Assembly (NCBI GenBank): GCA_003550325.1
Contig: QKWP01000840.1
Location: forward strand, 1-64,000
DNA length: 64,000 bases
Direction: 5' to 3'
Origin: Gigaspora rosea
Lineage: Eukaryota > Glomeromycota > Glomeromycetes > Diversisporales > Gigasporaceae
The notes below the pieces were generated by a model that was not told where the DNA came from, made no database searches, and was given only the letters and a program-made list of their open reading frames with translations. Positions 34,743-51,099 of the stretch are shown in pieces (position 1 is the stretch's first letter; each line of letters opens with the position of its first letter). The translations under genes were made by a program, and so were the position numbers.

Positions 34743-35163
34743 AATACAAAAGTTATATTTTTAATACAAAAAACATATATTTTCTAATGCATCTTTGTAC
34801 ATCTTATAGAAATTGTATCAAAAGTGCATCTTTGAAATTTTTTGTCTATTTGTATGCATGTCATGTAATTAAAAAATCAAAAAAAATCAAAAAACAAAAA
34901 AAAACAAACATATCATATTATAAAATGCCTTTTAAAGCAGTAGAATGATAAAATCAGCTTTGTATTAAAAACCTGCTTTATTATTAATTACGTTTGTGCA
35001 ACTACTATACATTAATTTATTAAACTTTATTCCTTTCTAATAATTATTTAAGTACTTTCTTTAGATTTGCTTATTTTCTTAATTTAATTCTATAATGCTC
35101 TAAACTCTTAAACACTATCTCTGGATATAAATTGTGTTAAACAGAGTTTTTTGTTTGTATTCC

Positions 35164-36035
35164 AAAATGATCTCTTATAACAAGCTGCTTTAAAAAAACC
35201 AAATCCAGATCTTATACTATAATAATTTACTCCCAATTCTTTATTATTAAAAAAATATATTCATTAAACTACTAATTCTTTTCATTTTAAATTTCTATTT
35301 TAGATTTTGTTGATTTTGCCAAAGTTTATTATTCTATACTAAATTTAATTATCAATTAAGTATATGATTAAACTCATTTAGTTGTTTTATTAATAGTACT
35401 ATTAATTAATATATAAAAAGTAAAAATTATTTTTAGAAATAAACTATAAGACCATATAAAGTTAATTTTTTGGTTTTTATAACCCGACCAGATCATATTT
35501 TGGAAATTTTTTGAAAAAAATTATTTATATGTTTTAATAGTTGGGTAGGATTTCAAAAAAAATTTTTTAAAAATTTAATAAAATTTTATATATAAAATTT
35601 TTAAATAAAAGTTTGGCCAGCTAGATTATTTTTTTTGTTTCATGTTATAAAAACCAAAAAATTAACTTTACAAGGTCTAATATTAATATTGTACTAAAAA
35701 ATATTATACCAAAATGTAAGCTTTTTTTGCTTGTATCTTAGTATATAATGCAATAATCTCTTATAACAAGCTCCTTAAAAAGACCCAAACCCAGATTTTA
35801 CACTATAATGCTCTACTTCCAATTTTTTATTATTAAAAAAATATATTCATTAAACTACTAATTCTTTTCATTCTAAATTCCTATTTTAGGTTTATTTGAT
35901 CTTGCCAAAGTTTATTATACTATGCTAAATTTAACTTACTAATTAAGTATATGATTAAACTCATTTAGTTGTTTTATTAATTATTATTTAATTAATATAT
36001 AAAAGGTGAAAATTATTTTAGAAATAAACTATAAC
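35164..36035 (+). repeat. Direct duplication of ~283 bp around a palindromic element
   Basis: The text CTCTTATAACAAGCT to AGAAATAAACTATAA occurs at 35164-35445 and again at 35751-36035. Between them lies a hairpin element (35450-35680) whose ends pair AAAGTTAATTTTTTGG with CCAAAAAATTAACTTT. No gene is seen. Confidence 0.7.
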
Positions 36036-36044
36036 GTTAATAAT

Positions 36045-36404
36045 GTACAGTACAAAACAGCAAAAACCATCCAATTTTTTTATATGAAGCACCAAATTTA
36101 CAATTATTTAATTGATTTTGATTGGCTAATTTTGTATAAAAAATTTTATTGGTTAAAAAAACATATAAATTCTTTTTTTTTATATAGTAAAAGCCAAATT
36201 TTCAAATATATATAAACTTTAAACTCTTATAACTTCTTAAAATTACAATAAATAAAAAAATCTGTTCTAACAGAATTGTAGCTTAGACAAATGGTAACAA
36301 ATCTGTAAGGCCAGATTTTTATTCAAATTATTTGTTATTAAGTTATAACAATTTTATAGTTTATATATAAAAACTGGATAGTTTTTGCTATCCTGCACTG
36401 TACT
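36045..36404. mobile_element. MITE with AGCAAAAACCATCC ends, copy 2
   Basis: The left end GTACAGTACAAAACAGC pairs with the right end GCTATCCTGCACTGTAC. The layout matches 27029-27383. The interior includes AACAAATCTGTAAGGCCAGA, which also occurs in the partial copy at 41560-41664. Confidence 0.7.
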
Positions 36405-37157
36405 AAAAAATATTATACCAAAATAAAAGAACTACTTTAATTATAAAAATAAAGTACTACTTATTTATTTTTTAAAATGTTACTTAATAATTGATTATAA
36501 TAAGTATTAAAATTTTTGTGCACCATATATACAAATAAACTAGATAAATACATAGCATTGTATGTCTGGAGCCAATATTTAATATATATACTATATATAT
36601 CTGTATATTATTAATACAGCAATATTTGATTATATATCTGTTATTGTTTTTGTTGATCAGTTGAATGTGATTGGTTGTATATCACATGATGCAGCCGGAC
36701 AGACAAACATTTGCTGATCAAACTCTTTCATAAAAATAGAGAGTCCTCCACTTCGCTCTGAACTAATTAGGTATTGCATAATATCCTTTCTCACTGTCTA
36801 CAATTATTTTTAGCAAAATTCAATCATAACATAAAATTTAAGCTTAAATACCATATCGAAATTTTGTTAACTTTGCACTATTTTAAAATATAACTTTATT
36901 AAAACAAATATTTACTAATTTTGAAACAAAAAATTAAATATAAAATTGTTCTCTGAACAACTTTACTTAGTTACAAAATATAGGTTATCTTGACAAAAAA
37001 ATAGATTAACTATATGCATCAACAAAATTTGCACGGGAATTACTATCGATTTTTATCGGTTATTAGATAGTAATTGATTTAAATCCCCCTGATGAGGACT
37101 ATTGATTAAGATAGTAATCGATAATAATCAGTAATAATCGATAGATATCAAATTTTT

Positions 37158-38115
37158 ATTTATTTATTTTTTTTTTAACTCTTTGACAGTCTCGTCAGTA
37201 CCATTATTTTAGATATTAGATATATAATATAACTAAACTATGCTAATTACTTATTATCAATACTATATCCATAGCAGGTCCAGCATCACTCGAATACTTT
37301 AAAAGCACTTTAGTGCGACCTATTGCACTGCCTTACTAATAAGACAAACAATTTTGTCAGCCCCGTCAAAGAGCGACATAGGATTTCTCTTCAAATCTCT
37401 CTCACTTAGCGTTAATGGTAAGGATAACCAAACCATACAAGAAGAACATTGTAGCTAAGAAAATAAAAGGGTAATAAAAAAAAAAGAGGGAAATACTATA
37501 CTGCGCAAGGAAACGCCTTGCCAAAGTATTATATATATACATAAAAAAAGAAAACTAAAAGAACATTCTGGAATTTAATCTCTGTAGATTTGCCTACTCC
37601 ATTGCGTCACATCCCATTATGCGTCCATTCCTGTTTATCCACCTGCATGCCTTCTTCCCAATTAGAATAGGAACAACAATGCCGATCTTTTGGATGGGAT
37701 ACGCCGAATTTCCCACTTTTCTACAAAAATTCTAGCAAAACTGACTTCCAGTGAGAATATGATAGTGGGTATATAGTTGAACAAGTTCTTGTGACCAAAA
37801 ACCTTAAAGAGAGTGATGAAAAACTCATTTTTTTTAGTTCACCGCCTAGCCAAGCTATAATCCCTTTGTTGACGAAAGTTTTCTTTTTTAACTTCCACCA
37901 GAATTTCTTGTACCAAGGGCACCCACTGCCAGTTATCTTGCACAACCGACGTTTTTGGCTTGCGTGCTGAATATATAAAGGAGTCCCCGATGGCACAAGG
38001 AAAGTTGACCTTTATAAAAACCAGTATTACTAGCTGCTTCGTCTTTTACTAATGAAAATTTTTCATTTTTCATTTGGTCAGAAATTTGTACAAGTGATCG
38101 ACAGGAAGAGTTGTT
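37158..38115 (-). mobile_element. Poly(A) retroposon, family 2, copy 2
   Basis: The T run at 37165-37176 followed by CTTTGACAGTCTCGTCAG corresponds to 13697-13720. From 37490 to 38110 the match to 14100-14725 is close. Ends at ACAAGTGATCGACAGGAAG. The first part (37200-37480) differs from copy 1. Confidence 0.6.
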
Positions 38116-39980
38116 TATTGTCTATGTTGGTTAGATATCAAATTAAAAATCACAAATAACAATACTATTATACTGTATACTTATTTTTAAACATTTTACA
38201 GATTTTTGCATGTTTTTGCATGTTTTCACAAGGTTTTGCAATTTAATATAAAATTTTATTTTTTTATTTATTTTTATTTATTATTATTATTTACATTATA
38301 TTTTAATTAAATATATGTTTTATTATACATTTTTTACAAAAAAATGAAAAAAATAACAAAAAAAACTAAACCCAAAAAAAAATAATGAAAAAAACAAACC
38401 CAAAAAAATAGTAATATTTTGAACCCTTTCGCACTTCGTTGCATAATACTAGCTATATACACTTATTTTTCTCACTCTGTAGTTAGCTATTATTTTTTTT
38501 CTTCTTTGTTTTAACTATAATATTCGCATATATTTGCTCATATTTGCTATTTCCTAAAATAAAAAAAATAACAAAAACAAATAAACCCAAAAAAAAACGA
38601 AAATGAAAAAAATAATATTTTAAACTATTTTCATACTTCATCGCATAATATTAGCTTTATACATTTATTTTTCTTACACTGTAGTTAGCTATTATTTCTC
38701 TTCTTCTTTTAACTATCATATTACTATCATATTCGTTTATATTCACTAATATTTGCTTATATTCGCAACTTCCTAATAAGTAAAAAAAAAACAAACAAAA
38801 AACAAAACTAAAAAAAAATAATGAAAAAACAAAAACAAAAAAAATAACCTATTATATTTGCTTATATTCGCTCATATTCGACTATATTCGCTCATATTCA
38901 TACCAGAAATGTTAGAATTGGTGTTCTTGTAAAGTGCCAAAAAAGTCAAGTCATTTTCTTTCGAAAAAAGTAAGTAAGGGCAGTGTCATTAATCACCCGA
39001 TTATTTTTTATCAGAGGTCTACCCCCTCTCTCTTCCTTAATATATATATAGTCAGGTTCTTATATAATTTCAACTTTTTTTACCACTTTCCCCTCTAAAA
39101 AATCACCAGATTTTTGTCACTCCACTAAGGGAAAAAATAAGTAAAAAAAAAAAAACAAACAAAAAACAAAAATGTAAGCAAACTAAATAAAAAAATAAAC
39201 GAAGCTCCAAATTCCTATTTCCCTGAAGTAAGAGTTTGTGATCTTGCAATTCAAAATCGTCGAAGGTTTTCGCAAAGTGCCAGAATAAAATAAATTAATA
39301 AAATAAAACAAAAAAAAACAAAAACAAAAAACATGAAATGAAGAATAAATAAAACAAAACCTTGCAAAAACTTGCAAAACTTGTGTTCTTAAAATTTAGA
39401 AATTGCTATAGAAATTAGTTGTATATTCTTGCAAAGTGTCGAAAGGCTAAGTTGGCTTGTACAAAGTGTTAAAAAGTCATTGGATCTTTTACAAAGTGCT
39501 AGTGGTAAAGTGTAAAAATAAAATAAAAAAAATTAAAAAATTAAAAAATTAAAAAAAATAAAAATAAAAAAAAACAAAACAAACCTAAAAAAAAAATAAA
39601 ACCAAACCAAAAAAAAACAAAAGGAAAATGAAAAAACAATGTAAAATTGATAGAAGATCTAAATTATAAACAAAAAAAAATAAACAAAGATCTAATCTGA
39701 TTTTGTAGTACAATCATCAAAAATCATCGAAACATTTCAAAAATATTAGTCAAATGTGTTGTTGATATAAAATATTTCGAAAGTATTCAAAATATTAAAA
39801 AGAAAAAATAAAGAGAAAAAAAAGAGAGAGAAAGGGAAAGAGGGGTAAAAGAGAGAGAGGAGTAAAAGGATAAGAGTAAGTAAAAGGAAGAGAGAGGTAA
39901 AAGGAAGAGAGGGTAAAAATTGTACAAAATGGCTTTTTTTTTTTTTTAAGTTTTTTTGTACATTTTATAGAATATATATT
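38116..39980. repeat. Low-complexity A-rich region with ~205-bp direct repeat
   Basis: A-rich runs separate two copies of a ~170-bp phrase with CTGTAGTTAGCTATTATTT (38414-38585 and 38618-38790), 205 bp apart. A Tourist-like MITE is at 38977-39126. A polypurine stretch of AGAGAGAAAGGGAAAG type runs 39790-39917. No gene is supported. Confidence 0.6.
38977..39126 (+). mobile_element. Tourist-like MITE, copy 3
   Basis: Starts AGGGCAGTGTCATTAATCAC and ends ATTTTTGTCACTCC, bounded by TAA. Confidence 0.75.
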
Positions 39981-40500
39981 TATGATCTATGGTAGCTTAC
40001 AAATCAAATAGGCTTAAGAAACTTAGAACTTTGATTTTTTTTTTTTACTCAGTAATTTGGGTTGAAATTTTCATGACGGGTATGTAATTGTTAAAGATCT
40101 ATTAATCGTTATATATCGTTTCAAATAATTACGATTATAATCAATTTATAAATATATAATGATTTAATATAAAAAAATGATATATATCAATTATAGATAT
40201 ATATCGATTTTTAACCAGTTAATCAATATATATCATTATTTTTTAATCGATATAAACTAATTAACTGTTATATATTGATTAATATTTATATATAAAATTT
40301 GGTGATACAGGTTTAATATTACATAATTAAAAAATTCAAAACAAACATTCATTTTGTCAAAAATCATCTATAACTTAAAATTGAATATATGAAACTACTT
40401 TTAGGATTTTAACAAAAAAATTCTTTGCAAAATTTTGCTTAAAACCCTTCTCTTACCTATACACACAATTTATATATTACTCTAATTCTAACTAATGAAA

Positions 40501-40812
40501 AAAATTGGTTAAAGTTATAAATTTTAACCACCCTTTATTTTTATAGAAGTTTTTTATATAAAAAATTATTCTTTAAAGTATAGGTATATTAAGTTAGAAA
40601 ATGAATTGATTATTTATGCAAAATTAGATACCAAAAACTTTTATTTAATAGCCCAAAGCTAGTTTTTGTAATAAAATTTTGTGATATTGATAATTTTTTG
40701 ATTTTTTTCTAAATTTTCTTAAAATTTTTTTATTTTGTTACACAAGATCCCGCGACCTGATTGGTAAATTATAGGGTAGTTATATTACCAGGAGGGCAAG
40801 TTAGCAACACTT
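40501..40812 (-). repeat. Dispersed element, inverted partner of 16082-16412
   Basis: Runs from GTTAAAGTTATAAATTTTAA to GGGCAAGTTAGCAACA and is the inverse of 16082-16412. A remnant of the TTAGGG-like core family (CTTTGCAAAATTTTGC) lies just upstream near 40430. Confidence 0.75.
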
Positions 40813-42660
40813 TTATTTTAATTGGATTGATTTTATATTACATCTGATTTTATGATCTGTAGCAAGTACGATAACATCACATATACAATGTATAAATTAT
40901 TTCTACTATAAAATATATAATTCTAATTCTTGTATAACCTTTGGTAAAGCTACAAAAATGTAAAAAAAAAAGGTAAAAAAAGCATTTTACCTAAACATTG
41001 TATAATAAAAAATAGTATTTTTTTTAATAAGAAAAAGTGATAGTTAAAAAGTTTTTTTAAAAATCTACTTTAACTTCAGATAATAAAAAAGAACTATCTA
41101 AACTTGAATTTTAACAAAAGCATAATAAATTTGTAGAATAGTTATATGCAAAGAATTAGAATTCTAGACTCTTCACTTTATTGAGACCAATTATTATAGT
41201 CAATACCTATGACAAAACTAGTAGTCTAGAATCCTGTTTTATTATTAAAAAAGAAGTGAAAAAAGCAAAAAAAGTAATTAGTAAAAATTAGAAAACATTA
41301 ATAACAAAAAAATTAATTTTATAGAAGGCTATTTTTATTTAAATATTTTTAAATTTTTAAAATTGTAATTATATAAAAATTGGGACTTTATAGATAAAAT
41401 TTACTTAAACTGGTTTATAAAATTTTGTAATAGTGCTTATATAAAAATTGTGATATTATAGAAAGAAATATAGTATAAATGTAATTGAAACTGAATTTTT
41501 AGGTGAATAAATAGAAAATGTGACTATGCAGGAGGTGACTATACGGGAGTGCGACTGTTAGTAACAAATCTGTAGGACAGATTTTTGTTAAATTATTTGT
41601 TAAGTTATAACAATTTTTATATTATATATAAAATTGGATGGTTTTTGCTGTTCCGGACTGTACTATATTTAATTAAATATTAATCAAATTTGAATTTAAT
41701 TATTTGAAAATTTATAATCTCAAGTTATACCGGTATATGTTAAATAAAACGAATCTCTGGATTTTTAGATACGTACAACCAGCATTTTAAGATTGATTTT
41801 ATCGTATACCATAACTCTAATTTAACTAGAAAATTCCAAATCCGTTCCCATTTACAACATGTATATTAAAATTATTCTTTATAACTAGCAAACGATCTAT
41901 TAAATAATATTTATAGTTATATATACAAATTTTAATAAATAAAGTTTTTTTTTAATTTTGTAAACAGTAGTTAAATTATTACAATTAGCACATTAGTAAA
42001 TTTCGATATATACACACTTTTTTAATAATATATACCACACTTATGTTAATATAGATTAACTGTAATTTTAATAACGTGAGTGTGATATTGAGTGTAAAAA
42101 TATCCGTTTTTCTTAAAAAATTCATAACTTAATTACTATCAAAATCAAAATTACTTTGGCTATTATATAATTATTCTGAATAAATCGAATATATCTAATT
42201 TTAATATCAACTACTTGACCAATATATAATACATTTAAAACTCTATAAAGAAACGTTCTACAGTATAACTGTTATATACCTTGATCTATACGTAATACAA
42301 ATATATAGTATGTAGTTTTTTTTTGATATATAGTCATTAATATATAGATATTCATGAGAGATAACAAGCAGATCAAAAGCATTACAAATAAAAAGACTCT
42401 ATTCTTTTTATTGGAACATTTGAAAAATCTAAGTCCAGTGGGAGTTCCGGACTTTTAACAATCAAACCGTATTACGGTCTATGGTTTATAGTGTTAATTA
42501 AAAATCTTAATTAAAACATTGTATCATTTCTCATTGATCTAAATCCATTATTTGAGTACATTGCTTACGCACTATATCTCTATGATATAAAGTATTTTTG
42601 ATATTAAACAAGAAAAGTATGACTCAATAAATATACAAAAAAAAACAACTTTTTTATAAT
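40813..42660. other. AT-rich region downstream of CDC48
   Basis: Contains the half-copy MITE at 41560-41664 and otherwise AT-rich sequence without a recognised gene. The last ~150 bp should hold the CDC48 3' end. Confidence 0.45.
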
Positions 42661-42783
42661 GATCAAAAGCTTATGCGTGAATTATTATTAAAAGAAATCG
42701 GTCTGCCGATTTTGAAACAAGGCGACCAACTAAGCCGAAAAATTAGCTTTAGTCGATTTTTTCATTATTATCCAGGAATCAAC

Positions 42784-45998
<3,215 letters not shown>

Positions 45999-46914
45999 TT
46001 TTAAAATTACTATTATAAGACTTTATTAAAAAAGATTTATGAAAACTGTTGAATGTTAGATTGAAGTGTTTCAAAAAGATTTTTTTTTTTTTTTCCTACA
46101 AAATGCGGGAAGTTTATATAGACAAAAGAACTTACACGGAGTTAACCGCGAGTGTTGTGCAGGTCAGAACCGTAAAGACATAAAGAAGGTTAAGGAACCA
46201 ATATATCAAATCAAGGAGGTGCTTACGCAACCTCCGATGACGTGGCCGGACACGTTGCAATGTCGCACCATAGCATAAATGCGTTGATACAATGACCTCC
46301 CCGTGCTAACTTTGCTCGATAATTCTAGTTCATGATTGGATTTTAATAGTATGAGTACAAAATCATATATATGGCAAATAATAGACTTTTCCGATCCACT
46401 TTGCTTTGTTACATAAAACAAGTTAACACAGAACTAGAACTATCTCGGAGTGGAAGTTTCCGTATTCAAATTCGTGGATTCAGATCGCTTGTTTAGTTTC
46501 TAAGTCGTTAAGAATTTTGCCGTTGCTACATTAAGTATTTGCTTTATTCTTTTTAATAGATAAATACAGAAAGGTCATATTGAAGGAAATTCATTATATA
46601 GTGTCGGTATAAACCGACACTATCCGATTCGTCAAGGAATGCTTGTTCTCATTATGCATCGATTAGTAAATATTTTTTTTATAAAATAGAATTTATATAT
46701 TTATTCAATTTTAAGAGATTAATATATATTAAGAATTACTGATATAACACCTTTAATAAGATCACGATTTGCAAGCAATTAGCACTTTTCTGGTATTATA
46801 TTGTCGTATAAATTGTACATAGTTTCGCTTTCCTTTGATAATTCATAATACTCTCAGATTAAACAAAAAAAAAAAAAAAAACAGTATGAAAGATATCAAA
46901 ATAATACATAATAA
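45999..46914. promoter_or_regulatory. Upstream region of CDC48
   Basis: About 900 bp between the CDC48 start and the stop of the ML-domain gene, both on the minus strand. A T tract lies at about 46080-46095, just upstream of the start codon. A perfect 10-bp-arm hairpin (46598-46623, ATAGTGTCGG and CCGACACTAT with TATAAA in the loop) is the most striking motif. No coding region is supported. Confidence 0.5.
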
Positions 46915-47513
46915 CTATGGTCTGAAGAAGGCTGTAGCCTTAAAACAAGCAATGGGTCTATGATCTGGGGTTTTCACGTGGGCATCAACAATATATTTTC
47001 CCTAGAATCAGAAAAAATAAAAAATATGTTCAATTTATGAAATTTATGATGTAGTTTTTTAACAAAAATCAGTTCTATAATTACCGGGGGAATTTCCCTT
47101 GGCAACGTAACAGTGTGCTCCAAGGTTTGTTCACCTTTTTCTAGTGGACATTTCTTATTAACTTTTTCAACTTGTTCGCATAAGTCAAGTGTTTGATGTA
47201 AAAGTTTGATCAAGCCGAGCTTGACTGTTAGATCGATATAACTGCCTTCCCCGACCTCTTCGGATAAAAATCCTTTGGCACTAATGCTAAGTTGTTGACC
47301 TTTTTGTGGAGGGTCTGGATTTATTTCAAGGTACGAAATCTGGAGTATGTACTCAGGATTTCCGCTTCCGCAATCTTGAATTGTTTTAGAATCAAACGTC
47401 GACGGAAAAGTTATTAAGATTTGTTCATTAAATTCAAATACGTCTCTTCTGCCAATAACATTTGCGTAAGCAACTACTATGAGAAACGCCCAAATGAAAA
47501 TAAGGTTCTTCAT
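46915..47513 (-). CDS. Secreted ML-domain (NPC2-like) lipid-binding protein
   Basis: Exon 1 is 47085-47513 and exon 2 is 46915-47001, joined by an 83-bp intron (GTAATT..TTCTAG). The 171-residue product matches fungal NPC2 / phosphatidylglycerol-phosphatidylinositol transfer proteins in length and plan. Residues 1-17 (MKNLIFIWAFLIVVAYA) form a signal peptide. The ML fold follows, with IQDCGSG, a LEINPDPPQKGQ segment, DLCEQVEKVNKKCPL, then IPPGKYIVDAHVKTPDHRP and a last Cys in IACFKA. Four Cys are available for disulfides. The family binds sterols or phospholipids and moves them between membranes, here in the vacuole or secreted. Without splicing, the frame would end in a lysine-rich tail with no match, so the intron is well supported. 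Confidence 0.88.
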
Positions 47514-48320
47514 TTTATTGAGAAAGGTGAAAATAATTTTGTTGCTTAATTTAGCGGTTAAATTTATAGATGGGGAATTTTATATTTGTTGGGGGGAAGT
47601 TTATGTTGTTGATCATAATGATGTCACAAGATGATAAAGTTACACGCGTAGGCGTCATCATACATCTTCACACTATATTGCTTTATTTTAATAATTGTTC
47701 CTCTGTAACATATTTTGTTTCCACATGGTACGCACTTGACTTATTCGAACAAGGAACTTCATTTATACCCGTACTTCTGTATTTATATTTAGATGTTAAA
47801 ACTTGTGTTATAGATATCAGGCAGAATACAATCTCTGTGTCAATGATAAAATTAAAGATTAATATATAGTTTAATATCTTTTATCAGGAGTACGGGAGTA
47901 TTTACGAGTTTTAAGAAATATTACAACTAGGGGTATATCTTAAATTTTTGTGTTGCCGCATCCTTCTTTGATTAGTAAAAATATGTTTTAGGGTTGGAGT
48001 TAGAATTAAGGTAGGAACAGATTACATTACTAAAAGAGATCTTTATCAGTCGATCACGCAGATCAAGTGAATTTATAAAAGCCAGTTACAACGTTAAACT
48101 GACTGGTTTTTTTTCTAAAAAAATATATATATAAACCTGTTGTAATTAAAGAATTTCAATTTACAAAACTTGAATGACAATGTGTGTTACACGAATATCT
48201 AGTGGGGTTTTTGCATACTAGCCGTTCGGCCCGGCCCGTCTTTACGCTTTTATAAATTCTGAAAAATTGTCGATAACCGAAATCGAAAATTTTTTTGACT
48301 ATGTAATCAAGAAATTACTG
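47514..48320. other. Region upstream of the ML-domain gene
   Basis: No gene is supported. An open frame at 47570-47869 has no recognisable domain and no splice or homology support. Promoter elements for the ML-domain gene should be in the first few hundred bases. Confidence 0.4.
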
Positions 48321-48324
48321 CATC

Positions 48325-48517
48325 GTACCGGTGATATCGATACCAGTTATTAAATTTTAATGCAATTTTAGGGTTAAGATATGAGGTTAGGGTGCAGTTA
48401 CATACTAAGATAGAAGTTAGGTATAAAAGTTCTGACCATTTTTACTTAGAACTCCGGCCCAAATTACTTAGTACGTTTTGAGATATAGCAATTCTGGTAG
48501 TGAATACCACTGGTACT
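48325..48517. mobile_element. Foldback element, TTAGGG-like core, copy 6
   Basis: The ends GTACCGGTGATATCG..ACCAGT and the inverse ACCACTGGTAC are degenerate. The centre has TTAGGGTTAAGATATGAGG then TTAGGGTG. It is small and decayed, so assignment to the family is tentative. Confidence 0.45.
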
Positions 48518-49134
48518 TAGTTAACAAAGTTTATAAACTAAATAAAAAGCTGTACAAATTTAGGGGCGGAGCCGAATCCCGTGATTGACGACCAATCAAA
48601 TTATAGAATTTTGAAAAGTAAAGAAATATGAAAAAATCCGAAAAAATACAAAAAATAGTGAGTGATCTAAACAATACTAACAAAGATTATAGTATTTGAG
48701 CCATTAGCAGTTTTCCTGGAATTCGATTGGATAAAAAAATCAGCCAATCAAATTGCTTAATTTTGCAAAATTAATTTTTATTAGTACAATAATTGATTTA
48801 GTTGACAATTTAGTTCCTGCTATACTTGAAATCTATGCCTTAATATTTTGATTAATAAATATATAGTGATTTTTCAGATTTGAACTTTTGCTTTGTACTA
48901 GAAGTAAAAAAATTAAATATATTACAAAAACATTTATCTTGTTTTATTGAATATTATATAGAAAACATATATAGTACTAGGTAAATGCATAGTATTGTTT
49001 GTCTGAAGCTAAATATTTATATAAATATAATAATTAAAAAGTTTGCTATTTATTACTATAGTATATAGTTACAATATACTACTAAGACATAGTTACTATT
49101 AGTGTATGAAGCCAAAAATAACAATTAATAAATA

Positions 49135-50450
49135 CAAGTTTACTTAGTGCATTAAGTTAGAATTAATTAGTAAAAATTTGTAAATCATAAGATTTTATAA
49201 AATTTTATTAATAAAATTCTATAAAATATTATAATTCACAAATTTTTATTAATTAATTCTAACTTTATGTACTAAGTAAACTTGTTCAGCATCTAAAATA
49301 TATCAAGTTATCAAATTATTTTTATTTTACTTGAAATTTGGTGAATAAATGTATAACTTTGAATTTTTGATCAAAAAAGTCAAATTTAAGTATCTTTTCT
49401 TCAAATTTCAACTAAAATAAAACAGCACTGCTAATTTAATATATTTTTAGGTTCTAAACAAGTTTCTTAGTGCATTAAGTTAGAATTAATTAGTAAAATT
49501 TTGTAAAGTATAACAGATAAGATTTTTAGAATTTTATTAATAAAATTCTATAAAATTTTATGATTCACAATATTTTACTAATTAATTCTAATTTAATGCA
49601 TTAAGTAAACTTGTTCAAAGTCTAAAAATATATTAAATTAGCAGTGTTGGTTTTAATTTATTTGAAATTTGAAAAAAATATGACTTTTTGATCAAAATCC
49701 AAAATTATATATCTATTTACTAAATTTCAAGTAAAATAAAAATAATTTTGTTGATTTGATGTACTTCTAGGTACTAAACAAGTTTACTTAGTGTATAAAA
49801 TTAGAATTAATTAAAAAAAACGTATGAATTATAAGATTTTATAAAATTTTATTAATAAATTTCTATAAAATCTTATAATTTACAAATTTTTACTAATTAA
49901 TTCAAACTTTATGTACTAAGTAAACTTATTTAGTATTTAGAAATACATCAAATTAGCATAATTATTTTTATTTTATTTGAAATTTAAAGAATAGATACAT
50001 AAATTTTGGATTTTGATCAAAAAATCTAAAATTATATATCTATTTTCTAAATTTTTGCCAATTTGATATATTTCTAGATACTAAATAAATTTATTTAGTA
50101 ATAAAATAAGAATTAATTAGTAAAGTTTTGTAAATCATAAGATTTTATAGAAATTTATTAATAAAATTCTATAAAATTTTATGATTCACAAGATTTTACT
50201 AAATAATTCCAATTTATACACTTAATGCACTAAGTAAACTTATTTAGCATTTAAAAATATATTTGCAAAATTGTTTTTATTTTACTTAAAATTCAGAGAA
50301 AAGATGCTTAAATTTGACTTTTTTAATTAAAAATCTAAAATTACGCATTTATTCTTTTAAATTTCAAAATAATTCTACTGATTTAATGTATTTCAAATGC
50401 TAGACAAGCTTACTTAGTGCCTAAGTTAGAATTAATTAATAAAAATTTTG
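49135..50450. repeat. Alternating-palindrome array C
   Basis: Palindrome centres alternate at about 49207, 49377, 49537, 49690, 49850, 50015, 50160 and 50330, about 160 bp apart. Edges read ACTTAGTGCATTAAGTTAG for type 1 and CTAAAAATATATTAAATT for type 2. This is the longest unbroken array. Units match array B at perhaps 80-85 percent by eye. Confidence 0.85.
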
Positions 50451-50454
50451 AATT

Positions 50455-50690
50455 ATACTAGGAAAATAAGAACCATTTAAAGTCCGAAGGACCAATATTT
50501 GTTTTTTTATATTATACCTGATAAGCCAATAAGCATCAGTTTTTAATTGTTTTTATTGTTTTTATTGTTTTTTTATGTTACACCTGATTTAGCTAATCAG
50601 AATTTAGAATTTGCTAATACACAGACATCAGGTGTACTAGTGCTCTACCTGTAGTATCCTTCAGACAAAAATTTTATTTAGCTTTATGTA
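50455..50690. mobile_element. MITE with GTCCGAAGGAC ends, copy 1
   Basis: The left end AAAGTCCGAAGGACCAATA pairs with the right ATCCTTCAGACAAAAATTTT. A related copy with ends GGGTCCGAAGAACCAA and GTCCTTCGGACAATAAATT lies at 52940-53095. Both hold a TTACACCTGAT word and repeats of TTGTTTTTATTG or similar. Confidence 0.55.
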
Positions 50691-51099
50691 CTAAGTAACT
50701 TGTAAAAAACTAAAAAAATAACTTTAATGAATTGTTAGCAAATTTTTTATTAAATAAATTAATCTTTATTAATAAGACAATTTTGTTCATTATTATAAGT
50801 TCTAATTATCTCTAAATTTTTATAAAAATCAAATGATTTTTGATTATTTGATTTTTATAAAATATATTGTTGCAGCTGAAGCTGGAAATGGCTGAAGCTA
50901 GAATATATTATAATACAAGTAAGCTTTTTACAAATGTTTATTAATAAAAAATTATCTGATTTTTATAAAAATTTTAAGATAAGTAGAGTTTATTATGTTG
51001 TACAAAATTGGCTTATAATGAAAATCATTTACTTAATAAAAAAGCCATTATTAGCATACTATGATTAGGTTTTATTAAAACTTAAATTTAAAAATTTTG

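Noticed and set aside
47570..47869. 99-residue frame upstream of the ML-domain gene
   Set aside because: No domain, no introns, no recognisable motif, and AT-rich composition like the surrounding intergenic DNA.
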